This document shows positions 16,025-23,151 of a DNA stretch of 64,000 nt, one piece after another. Within the stretch, counting starts at the first letter, position 1. Every line of letters starts with the position of its first letter. This DNA is from CAUZIR01 sp034421295 (GTDB taxonomy: Bacteria; Chloroflexota; Dehalococcoidia; Lucifugimonadales; UBA2962). Below the pieces are notes generated by a model. The model was not told the origin of the DNA, did not search any database, and saw only the letters and a program-made list of their open reading frames with translations. The stretch lies in the NCBI GenBank assembly GCA_034421295.1, contig DAOUKM010000015.1, forward strand, positions 45,347 through 109,346, read 5' to 3'. The translations under genes and the position numbers were made by a program.

Positions 16025-16363
16025 ATGCCGATGATGGTCGGCTTTTCGGCACAGCGCGAAGGGGCGCTTCGCCGCGAGGTCGAGCGATACGCCTCGATGA
16101 TGCCGACCCTCGGGGTTGACCGCGCGATCCTGATCGGTGAGTTCACTGCCGGGAGGGCCACCCCGGACACGCATGTCCGGCTGGTCGTCGTGCGCGATAC
16201 CGATCAGCCATTCGCACGCCGGGCCGATTTCTTCTACAGCCACCTGGAGCCACGGGTGGCCCTGGACGTTACGGTGTACTCCCGCGAGGAGTTCGAAGAG
16301 CTGTCCGAGTCGGAAGGGCTGGCCGGCCGCCTGATACGTGAGGGGGAAACCATCTTTGGGTGA
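16025..16363 (+). CDS. MNT-type nucleotidyltransferase-fold protein with a degenerate active site
   Basis: A 112-residue protein that matches the minimal nucleotidyltransferase fold and precedes a HEPN gene, the usual MNT-HEPN order. Active members have GS...G...SDxDL. Here the equivalent stretch (residues 37-54) has Gly38 followed by Glu instead of Ser, and the DxD aspartates are His50 and Arg52. Metal-dependent nucleotidyl transfer is therefore unlikely. It could still bind the HEPN partner or a nucleotide. Without the neighbour the assignment would be weak. Confidence 0.6.
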   Translation: MPMMVGFSAQREGALRREVERYASMMPTLGVDRAILIGEFTAGRATPDTHVRLVVVRDTDQPFARRADFFYSHLEPRVALDVTVYSREEFEELSESEGLAGRLIREGETIFG

Positions 16364-16763
16364 CGCTCCCGCCGAAGGAGCGCGCTGGGTGTCCCAGGCG
16401 GCCCGCGATCTCGATGACGCCGTCTATCTGCGCGAAGGAGGGCGCCACAACACGGCATGCTTCATGGCGCATCAGGCGGCCGTAAAGGCGCTGACCGGAT
16501 ATCTGTATGCCGAGGGCGCCGAGGCCGTGTGGGGCTGCTCAGTCGCCGACCTGTGTGAGGATGCCGCCGTGTTCGACCAGGGTTTCTTCGTGCTCAAGGA
16601 CGACACGGTCTACCTGGACAAGTACGCCTATGCCACCCTCAGGCCAGACATGCTCCCTGGCGGCGTTCCGGCCGATGCCTTTGACGGTCTCGAGTCCAAG
16701 CGCGCAGCCGATTTGGCCCGCCAGATCCTCGACTTTGTCACCGAGCGAAGCCGCAGCCCTTGA
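16356..16763 (+). CDS. HEPN-domain protein
   Basis: About 135 residues from TTG 16356 (GAGGGGG 9 nt upstream; the GTG at 16338 is an alternative). The helical core reads W-QAARDLDDAVYL followed by HNTACFMAHQAAVKALTGYL, the common HEPN pattern. The C-terminal part ends LPGGVPADAFDGLESKRAADLARQILDFV, like HEPN proteins of MNT-HEPN pairs. The catalytic Arg-x4-6-His of RNase HEPNs is not obvious near the C-terminus. It overlaps the MNT gene by 8 nt. Whether this is an antitoxin-toxin pair is open. Confidence 0.75.
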   Translation: MGDAPAEGARWVSQAARDLDDAVYLREGGRHNTACFMAHQAAVKALTGYLYAEGAEAVWGCSVADLCEDAAVFDQGFFVLKDDTVYLDKYAYATLRPDMLPGGVPADAFDGLESKRAADLARQILDFVTERSRSP

Positions 16764-16788
16764 TGGCCCAAAGGGCCTGTCCTATAGT
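16760..16788 (+). promoter_or_regulatory. Promoter of the class IV aminotransferase gene
   Basis: TTGATG (16760-16765), 17 nt, TATAGT (16783-16788). The -35 overlaps the HEPN stop codon. The leader of about 30 nt contains AAGGAGG. Confidence 0.65.
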
Positions 16789-16824
16789 CCCCTAGAGCTA
16801 CGTCGTTAGCCAGAAGGAGGCCCG

Positions 16825-17727
16825 ATGGACACCGAGCGAATTGCGTACGTCAACGGAGAGATAGTCCCCGAGAGCAGGGCGACGGTCTCCATAAACGACG
16901 TCGGCTTCCTCTACGGCGACGCCGTATTTGATACGACCCGCACCTTCAACGGCGTGATCTTCCGCCTGAGCGAGCACCTGGACCGTTTCTATAGCTCCCT
17001 CAAGTACATGCGCATCGACCCGGGCATGACAAAGAGGGAAATGGCTGACGTCACCATGCGCGTTCTGGACCACAACCTTAAGCTGCGGGGTGAGAACGAA
17101 GACTACTGGGTTTCCCAGCGGGTGAGCAGGGGCAGTCGAACGCCGAAGGGCCTTAGCCGCCCCACCGTCGTCATAGAGTGCTTCCCGCTTCCGCTAAGGG
17201 CTCGCGCGCCCCTGTACAGGGACGGACTTCAGCTCGTCACGCCCTCGATCAGGCGCACGCCGCCGGAGTCTCAGAGCCCCAGGGCGAAGGTGCACAATTA
17301 CGTCAACATCGTCCAGGCGGACCTCGAGGTCAAGGCTCAGAACGCCGATGCGGCCGCGTTGATGCTCGACGTCAACGGGAACCTGTGCGAGGGGATGGGA
17401 GCCAACATCTTCCTCGTGAGGGATGGCGAGATCTACACTCCGCGCGAGCAGTACATACTCGCCGGCATCAGCCGCAGCGTGGCCGTCGAGCTTGCCCATG
17501 AGCTGGCCATCCCTGTTCACGAAACCGACCTTGATCTGTACGACGCCTATACCGCGGACGAAGTTTTCGTAACCTCGACGAGCTACTGCATCTGCCCGGT
17601 GGCTTCGGTCAATGGGAGCGCACCGTCCAACAGCGGCATACCCGGGCCCGTTACGGGCCGCCTGATGGACGCCTACTCAGGGCTTGTAGGCATGGATTTC
17701 GCTGCCCAGTATCTTGCGCACCTGTAG
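16825..17727 (+). CDS. Class IV PLP aminotransferase (branched-chain / D-amino-acid type)
   Basis: A 300-residue fold-type IV enzyme. The PLP lysine is Lys155 in AKVHNYVN, with GFLYGDAVFDTTR near residue 27 and ALMLDVNGNLCEGMGANIFLVR, both typical of the BCAT/DAAT/ADC-lyase group. Specificity is not decided by eye; IlvE-like proteins usually have the EGxxxNxF pattern seen here. A strong AAGGAGG ribosome binding site and a 17-nt-spaced promoter precede it. A class I/II aminotransferase follows. Confidence 0.9.
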   Translation: MDTERIAYVNGEIVPESRATVSINDVGFLYGDAVFDTTRTFNGVIFRLSEHLDRFYSSLKYMRIDPGMTKREMADVTMRVLDHNLKLRGENEDYWVSQRVSRGSRTPKGLSRPTVVIECFPLPLRARAPLYRDGLQLVTPSIRRTPPESQSPRAKVHNYVNIVQADLEVKAQNADAAALMLDVNGNLCEGMGANIFLVRDGEIYTPREQYILAGISRSVAVELAHELAIPVHETDLDLYDAYTADEVFVTSTSYCICPVASVNGSAPSNSGIPGPVTGRLMDAYSGLVGMDFAAQYLAHL

Positions 17728-17791
17728 CAAGGGCGACGGGGCCCTGTAGAGTCATGCTCCGGCACCTGCCGCAAATCGACAAAGCCAAGCC

Positions 17792-18967
17792 TTGCACACA
17801 CGCCTTCCCAAGATCATGCTCACCCGGTCGGATGGGGTCATCGACCTCGCCTGGGGCCACCCCTCCGATCGGCTGCACCCGCTAACCACCCTAAAGCCCG
17901 CCATAGACGAGGTATTCGGCAGGGGGGAAACCGCCGCCCTTCAGTACAGCGGCTACCAGGGTTACGGGCCGCTGATAGAGTCCCTTGCGGGGTTCCTGTC
18001 GGACGAACCCTGCTACGTCGAACCCGTGGCGCCTCAAAATCTCTACCTCGGCTATGGCGCTTCGCACGGCCTCGATGTCGCGTGCACCCTGTTCACCCGG
18101 GCTGGAGACACGGTGTGGGTCGAAGAGCCGAGCTACTACCTGGTGCGCCAGATCCTGCTGGACCACGGGCTCAACATCGTCGCGGTTCCGACCGACGAAA
18201 ATGGCATTGACGTCACCGCCGCCGCAGAGATGCTGGCGCGCGGCGATCTACCCCGGCCGGAGCTTGTGTACGTCATTCCCACCTACCACAACCCCATGGG
18301 GAGTGTGATGCCCGCCGACCGCCGCCAGAGCCTGGTAGACATGGCCGCAGAGAACGAGTTCATCGTGGCTGCCGACGAGGCCTATCACCTTCTTCACTAC
18401 GCCGATCCGCCTCCCCCGGCACTTGCCACGTACGACCGCTCCGAGTGCGGGACCGTCGTGTCGCTAGGATCGTTCTCAAAGATCCTGGCGCCCGGCATCA
18501 AGCTCGGATGGGTGCACGCGCTGCCGGGGCTGATCGAACGCTACACGTACGCCGGCTCCAACTTCAGCGGGGGCAACAACAACTTCGCGGCGGCGATCGT
18601 AGATGTGGCCATTCGCACGGGGCTGCTGGCAGAGCATCTGGCGAACCTCAGGCAGACCTATCGCGAGCGCGTCACCGTCATGGACAGAGCTCTGGCCGGG
18701 CACCTGCCCGACGCGAGCTTCCGGACTCCCGGCGGCGGATACTACTTCTGGCTCAGGCTGCCGGAGGGAGTCAACTCCAATGACCTTGAGCGCTGCGCCC
18801 TTGAGGCCGGGGTCACCATGAGGCCCGGGCCGGCATTCTCGGGCCACGGCCTTTTCGCAAACTGCCTGCGGATATGCTTTGCCCTGTCAGAATCCGACGA
18901 GATAGTCGAGGGCCTGCGCCGCCTGGGCGCCGCCTACGCGATCGTAAGGGACGGGGAGTGCGCCTGA
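17792..18967 (+). CDS. Class I/II PLP aminotransferase, MocR/2-aminoadipate-aminotransferase-like
   Basis: A 391-residue fold-type I enzyme without an HTH domain. PLP Lys230 lies in GSFSKILAPGIKLGW, Asp195 in AADEAY, and the Asn of YHNPMGS is present. The closest pattern is the LysN/2-aminoadipate transaminase and MocR catalytic domain group. Start candidates are TTG 17792 and ATG 17816; neither has a clear ribosome binding site. A TAGAGT hexamer (17747-17752) lies upstream. The substrate is unknown. Confidence 0.88.
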   Translation: MHTRLPKIMLTRSDGVIDLAWGHPSDRLHPLTTLKPAIDEVFGRGETAALQYSGYQGYGPLIESLAGFLSDEPCYVEPVAPQNLYLGYGASHGLDVACTLFTRAGDTVWVEEPSYYLVRQILLDHGLNIVAVPTDENGIDVTAAAEMLARGDLPRPELVYVIPTYHNPMGSVMPADRRQSLVDMAAENEFIVAADEAYHLLHYADPPPPALATYDRSECGTVVSLGSFSKILAPGIKLGWVHALPGLIERYTYAGSNFSGGNNNFAAAIVDVAIRTGLLAEHLANLRQTYRERVTVMDRALAGHLPDASFRTPGGGYYFWLRLPEGVNSNDLERCALEAGVTMRPGPAFSGHGLFANCLRICFALSESDEIVEGLRRLGAAYAIVRDGECA

Positions 18968-19030
18968 GCGGGACCGGCGGCAGCGTTCCCGTAGGGATGG
19001 TGCCTTCTTCGGGGCTCGCCTACCCGCCTG

Positions 19031-19036
19031 TATAAT
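19031..19036 (+). promoter_or_regulatory. -10 hexamer of the 2-oxoacid dehydrogenase operon, leaderless type
   Basis: A consensus TATAAT ends 7 nt before the ATG at 19044. No -35 match was found. Confidence 0.55.
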
Positions 19037-19043
19037 CGGCTCC

Positions 19044-20114
19044 ATGAAGGCCGCGGGGGCAATACCGTCGCAGGGATCTGATTCCAGGGCCGTCGAGGTC
19101 GGCGGCGTCAGGCCGATATCCGACGAAGTCCTGCTCGACGTTTATGGCAGGATGGTCCTTACCCGCACCCTGGACGAGAGGGTATGGCAGCTGAACAGGC
19201 AGGGCAGGGCCGCCCTGGTCGCCTCCTCCCAGGGACATGAGGCGGTGCAGGTAGGATCGGTGGCGGCGCTGCGTCCGGGAAACGATCTGTTCTACACGTA
19301 TTACAGGGACCTGGGCGTGATGATATCGGTCGGCATGAGCCCATACCAGATCATGCTCGGGTACATGGCCAGGGCTGGTGAACCGATGAGCGGGGCGCGC
19401 CAGTTCCCCACGCAGGGTGCGATGCCGGGACTCGGCCTTGTCAACCTTTCGAATGTTGTCGCCACTCATCTGCCCCAGGGAGTCGGGGCCTCCCTGGCCA
19501 TGCGCATGCAGCGCCGCGACGCGGTCGTGGCCATCTATTTTGGTGACGGCGCATCGAGTACCGGGGACTGCCACGAGGCCATGAACTTCGCCTCTGTCCA
19601 CCGTTTACCGGTGGTGTTTATCTGCGAGAACAACGGCTACGCGATCTCTGTGCCCGTCAGCAAGCAGATGGCCGTCGATAGCGTGGCGTCCCGAGCGGCC
19701 GGATACGGCATCCCCGGAGCGACCGTGGACGGCACCGACGCAGCGGCCGTATACGAGGCGACCGCGGCCGCGGCCGGAAGGGCCCGGTCTGGTGAGGGCC
19801 CTACGCTTGTCGAGGCCAAGGTTGAGCGCTTCAGGCCTCATACCGGGGACGATGACGACCGCCGGTATCGCAGCGCCCGGGAACTGGAAGCCGCGCTCGC
19901 GCGTGATCCCATAGCGGCCCTCCGGTCTCACCTTCTCGCCTCGGGCGGGTTGAGCGAGTCCCAGGACGAACAAATATCGGAGTCTGCAAGGCGCGAGGTT
20001 GACGAGGCCACTGATCTGGCCGAGGCCGCTCCGTTGCCTGACCCATCCACCTTTGCTGAGCATGTATATGGTGAGAGGGTTCCTCTGGGGGATCCGGCGA
20101 TGGGGCGCAGCTGA
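19044..20114 (+). CDS. 2-oxoacid dehydrogenase E1 component, alpha subunit
   Basis: A 356-residue ThDP-dependent decarboxylase subunit of a pyruvate or branched-chain 2-oxoacid dehydrogenase. The ThDP motif runs from GDGASSTGDCHEAMNFA to CENNGYAIS, preceded by GQEAVQVG-like text and followed by phosphorylation-loop-like residues around RYRS. It heads an operon E1alpha-E1beta-E2-lipB. The length and separate alpha/beta subunits match the heterotetrameric type. Pyruvate versus branched-chain substrate cannot be settled here. Confidence 0.92.
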   Translation: MKAAGAIPSQGSDSRAVEVGGVRPISDEVLLDVYGRMVLTRTLDERVWQLNRQGRAALVASSQGHEAVQVGSVAALRPGNDLFYTYYRDLGVMISVGMSPYQIMLGYMARAGEPMSGARQFPTQGAMPGLGLVNLSNVVATHLPQGVGASLAMRMQRRDAVVAIYFGDGASSTGDCHEAMNFASVHRLPVVFICENNGYAISVPVSKQMAVDSVASRAAGYGIPGATVDGTDAAAVYEATAAAAGRARSGEGPTLVEAKVERFRPHTGDDDDRRYRSARELEAALARDPIAALRSHLLASGGLSESQDEQISESARREVDEATDLAEAAPLPDPSTFAEHVYGERVPLGDPAMGRS

Positions 20115-20136
20115 GGGTGCCCGGTGCACCGAGCCC

Positions 20137-21120
20137 GTGCCTGAAAGGACAGTAATACAGGCCGTTCGGGAGGCTATGCGCGAGGAGATGGAGCGCGACG
20201 GCTCGGTCTTCATACTGGGTGAGGACATCGGCGTCCGCGGTGGGGTTTTTCTTGCAACGGATGGCTTTATAGAGCAGTTCGGACCAGAACGCGTAATAGA
20301 TACCCCACTGGCCGAGTCATCTATCGCAGGAGTGGCCGTGGGTGCCGCCATGCATGGCATGAGACCGATCGCAGAGATAGAGTTTGCGGACTTCATCTGG
20401 CCGGTCTTTAACCAGGTCGTCGGTGAGGCCGCCCGGGCGCGGTACGGCACGGGTGGCGGGGTCGAGGTCCCCATGGTCCTCAGGGCTCCCTACGGAGGTG
20501 GTGTTCGCGGAGGTCTCTTCCACTCCCAGAGCCCGGAGGCGTACTTCGCCCACACGCCGGGCCTGAAGGTCGTTGCTCCGGCGACGCCGTACGACGCCAA
20601 GGGACTGCTAAAATCCGCTATTCGAGACAATGACCCGGTCATTTTTCTCGAGCACAAGCGTACCTACCGCCTGGTCAAGGGCGAGGTGCCGGATGGCGAA
20701 TATACCCTCCCCCTGGGCCGGGCCGACGTGAAGATGGCCGGTGACGACGTGACGGTAATCACGTACGGCCTGATGCTGCACCACTGCGCCGAGGCTGCCC
20801 GGGCCGTCCGGGGCGAGGGCGTCGAGGTCGAGCTGGTCGATCTTCGGACGCTTCGGCCACTGGATAGAGAGACGATCCTAGAGTCATCGCGAAAGACGGG
20901 ACGGGTACTGGTCGTGCACGAGGATACGGAGGCTTTGGGCGTGGGAGGCGAGGTCAGTGCCATCGTTGCCGAGCACGCCTTTGATCACCTCGACGCACCG
21001 GTGCGCAGGCTGGCAGGCCCCGAGGTGCCAGCCATGCCATTCAGTCCACCCCTTGAGGCACAGTTCATGATCTCGCCGTCACGCATCGCTGAGGCGATCA
21101 GGGACCTGGCGGCTTACTGA
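20137..21120 (+). CDS. 2-oxoacid dehydrogenase E1 component, beta subunit
   Basis: A 327-residue partner of E1alpha. Homologues begin at TVIQAVREAMREEMERD, so I place the start at GTG 20137. The open frame continues upstream to 19999 inside E1alpha, but that part is not conserved. Motifs include GEDIGVRGGVF, PLAESSIAGVAVGAAMHGMRPIAEIEFADF and HSQSPEAYFAHTPGLKVV, which form the ThDP and active-site half of the tetramer. The start lies 22 nt after the E1alpha stop and has only a weak ribosome binding site, so translational coupling is likely. Confidence 0.92.
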   Translation: MPERTVIQAVREAMREEMERDGSVFILGEDIGVRGGVFLATDGFIEQFGPERVIDTPLAESSIAGVAVGAAMHGMRPIAEIEFADFIWPVFNQVVGEAARARYGTGGGVEVPMVLRAPYGGGVRGGLFHSQSPEAYFAHTPGLKVVAPATPYDAKGLLKSAIRDNDPVIFLEHKRTYRLVKGEVPDGEYTLPLGRADVKMAGDDVTVITYGLMLHHCAEAARAVRGEGVEVELVDLRTLRPLDRETILESSRKTGRVLVVHEDTEALGVGGEVSAIVAEHAFDHLDAPVRRLAGPEVPAMPFSPPLEAQFMISPSRIAEAIRDLAAY

Positions 21121-21121
21121 C

Positions 21122-22444
21122 ATGCTATTCAGGGTCGAGTTGCCGCAGGTGGGCGAATCGGTGACCGAGGGCGTCATAGGCAGGTGGCTGGTGGCCGAGG
21201 GGGAGAGGGTGGACAAGTACGATCCAATGGTCGAGGTCATCACCGACAAGGTGAACATCGAGATGCCCTCCCCGGTGAGCGGAGTGGTGACCAGAATCCT
21301 CGCCGCCGAGGGCGAGACCCTGCCAATGGGATCGGTTATCGCCGAGATCGATGCCGAGGGGTCACAGGTCCAGCCCCCCAGTGCCCCGGCCGACACCCTG
21401 GGCACGCTGGTTCAGGGGGTGGCGGTGGGCCCTACCGGGGCGGCCAACGTACCCCAGATGGATGATGGTCCACCCGCACAACCCATGGATCGTTCTCCCG
21501 CCAGGCCCTTCACCCGCTCCGGTGCGGAACCGGACCGGACCGGCTTAAGGTCATCCGGTAAGGTGCGGTTTTCTCCAGCCGTCAGGCGACTGGCCGAACA
21601 GTACGGCGTCGATCCCCTGCTCGTTGACGGCACCGGCGTAGGCGGCCGCGTCACCCGAAAGGACGTGGAGCGGCACATCGCCCTGGGGAAGGCATCGGCA
21701 GGCGAACCCTCGGCGCCCGTCGAGGTAGACAGACGCCTGGAGATCTCCCCGATTCGGAAGATGATCGCCGAGAACATGGTGCGGAGCGCGAGAGGGGTGC
21801 CCCACGCATGGGCGATGATCGAGGTGGATGTATCCGGCCTGGTCACCCTCAGAAAGGCCATGCGGGACGAATTCGTAGCGGAGACCGGATATCCGCTGAC
21901 CTACCTGGCTTTCGCCGTCTCGGCGGCGTCGGGAGCCCTCCGGGTCCACCCCATGGTCAATGCCTCCTGGGAAGGGGAAAGGATAGTCGCCTGGGGACGC
22001 GTAAATGTGGGCATAGCGGTCGCCGCCCCTGCCGGGCTGATCGTGCCTGTCATACAGGATGCGGACCGCAAGTCGGTTGCCGAGCTGGCTGTGGAGATCG
22101 GCCGTTTGAGCGAGTCGGCACGATCGGAGAGCCTTGCGCCCGAGCAGGTGAAGGGAGGCACCTTCACGGTGAACAACACCGGGGCCCTGGGATCGGTGAT
22201 TTCAGGACCCATCATAGTCCCCGGTCAGGCGGCGATCCTGACAACCGAGGCGGTAGTCAGGAGGCCGGTTGCGGTCGGAGAGGATGCCATAGCCGTTCGG
22301 CCGATCATGAACATGTGCGTCAGCTTCGACCACAGGCTGCTCGACGGATCTGATATCGGCGCCTTTCTCCAGTCCGTAAGGGGCTCAATCGAGTCGATAG
22401 GCCCCGGTACCAGCCTCGATGGCGCACTGGCGGTTGAACGGTAA
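21122..22444 (+). CDS. Dihydrolipoamide acyltransferase (E2) of the 2-oxoacid dehydrogenase
   Basis: A 440-residue E2 with one N-terminal lipoyl domain (lipoylated Lys43 in ITDKVNIEMPSP), a Pro/Ala-rich linker to about 145, a peripheral-subunit-binding domain (about 148-186, VRFSPAVRRLAEQ to VTRKDVERHI) and the catalytic domain ending with SFDHRLLDG, which carries the active-site His and Asp. It starts 1 nt after E1beta. The E3 gene is not in the operon. The next gene, lipB, supplies the lipoyl group. Confidence 0.94.
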   Translation: MLFRVELPQVGESVTEGVIGRWLVAEGERVDKYDPMVEVITDKVNIEMPSPVSGVVTRILAAEGETLPMGSVIAEIDAEGSQVQPPSAPADTLGTLVQGVAVGPTGAANVPQMDDGPPAQPMDRSPARPFTRSGAEPDRTGLRSSGKVRFSPAVRRLAEQYGVDPLLVDGTGVGGRVTRKDVERHIALGKASAGEPSAPVEVDRRLEISPIRKMIAENMVRSARGVPHAWAMIEVDVSGLVTLRKAMRDEFVAETGYPLTYLAFAVSAASGALRVHPMVNASWEGERIVAWGRVNVGIAVAAPAGLIVPVIQDADRKSVAELAVEIGRLSESARSESLAPEQVKGGTFTVNNTGALGSVISGPIIVPGQAAILTTEAVVRRPVAVGEDAIAVRPIMNMCVSFDHRLLDGSDIGAFLQSVRGSIESIGPGTSLDGALAVER

Positions 22445-23141
22445 CGACCCGGCAGGGCGCGGGCCGATTCGGGCGGTGTGGCTGGGCACGGCCGACTATG
22501 CCGAGACCCTGGCCCTTCAGCGACAGCTGGTGCGGCTGGTTTCCGAAGGGTCGGCTCCCGAGACCGTGCTCTTGCTGCAGCACGACCACGTCTATACCCT
22601 CGGGCGCCGCGGCAAACACGCCGATATCCTGGCGGAACCGGACGAACTCCGCGCGCTCGGCGTAGAGGTGCACGCCGTTGACCGCGGGGGAGAGATCACT
22701 TACCACGGACCAGGCCAGCTGGTGGGCTATCCGATCATGGACCTGCGCCCGGTTGGTGGGCCGCTGGAGTTCGTGTGCGTCCTCCAGAGGACCGTGGTGT
22801 CGACGCTATCCACGTACGGAATCGACTCCACATGCGAAGGCCGGCCGACCGGCATATGGGTCGGTGACGCCAAGATAGGCGCCATCGGCCTGCATGTCAG
22901 CCGCGGGGTTTCCAGCCATGGATTCGCAATCAACGTTGCGCCTGATCTCGCCTACTTTCGGCACATCGTCCCCTGCGGCATGCCGGGTGCGGACGTTACG
23001 TCGATGGCCAGGGAGGGTGTCGAGGCTACGGTTCGCGAGATGGCCTGGAAGGTGGCCGGCGCACTTGGATGCTCGCTGGGTCGGTCCGTCAATTGGGCGA
23101 GCAGGTCCGACCTGTCGATTCCCGCCATAGACCGGGGCTAG
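22419..23141 (+). CDS. lipB: Octanoyltransferase (lipoyl synthesis)
   Basis: A 240-residue LipB. RGGEITYHGPGQLVGYP carries the family signature, Lys152 (AKIGAIG) and Cys186 (PCGMPG) are the catalytic dyad. It moves octanoyl from ACP to lipoyl domains, such as the E2 encoded immediately upstream. The reading frame overlaps E2 by 26 nt from the ATG at 22419, which indicates coupled translation. lipA is not in the window. Confidence 0.95.
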   Translation: MAHWRLNGNDPAGRGPIRAVWLGTADYAETLALQRQLVRLVSEGSAPETVLLLQHDHVYTLGRRGKHADILAEPDELRALGVEVHAVDRGGEITYHGPGQLVGYPIMDLRPVGGPLEFVCVLQRTVVSTLSTYGIDSTCEGRPTGIWVGDAKIGAIGLHVSRGVSSHGFAINVAPDLAYFRHIVPCGMPGADVTSMAREGVEATVREMAWKVAGALGCSLGRSVNWASRSDLSIPAIDRG

Positions 23142-23151
23142 ATCCGTTGCG

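Noticed and set aside
19999..20136. E1beta starting inside E1alpha
   Set aside because: The upstream residues are a shadow of E1alpha in another frame and do not resemble E1beta proteins.
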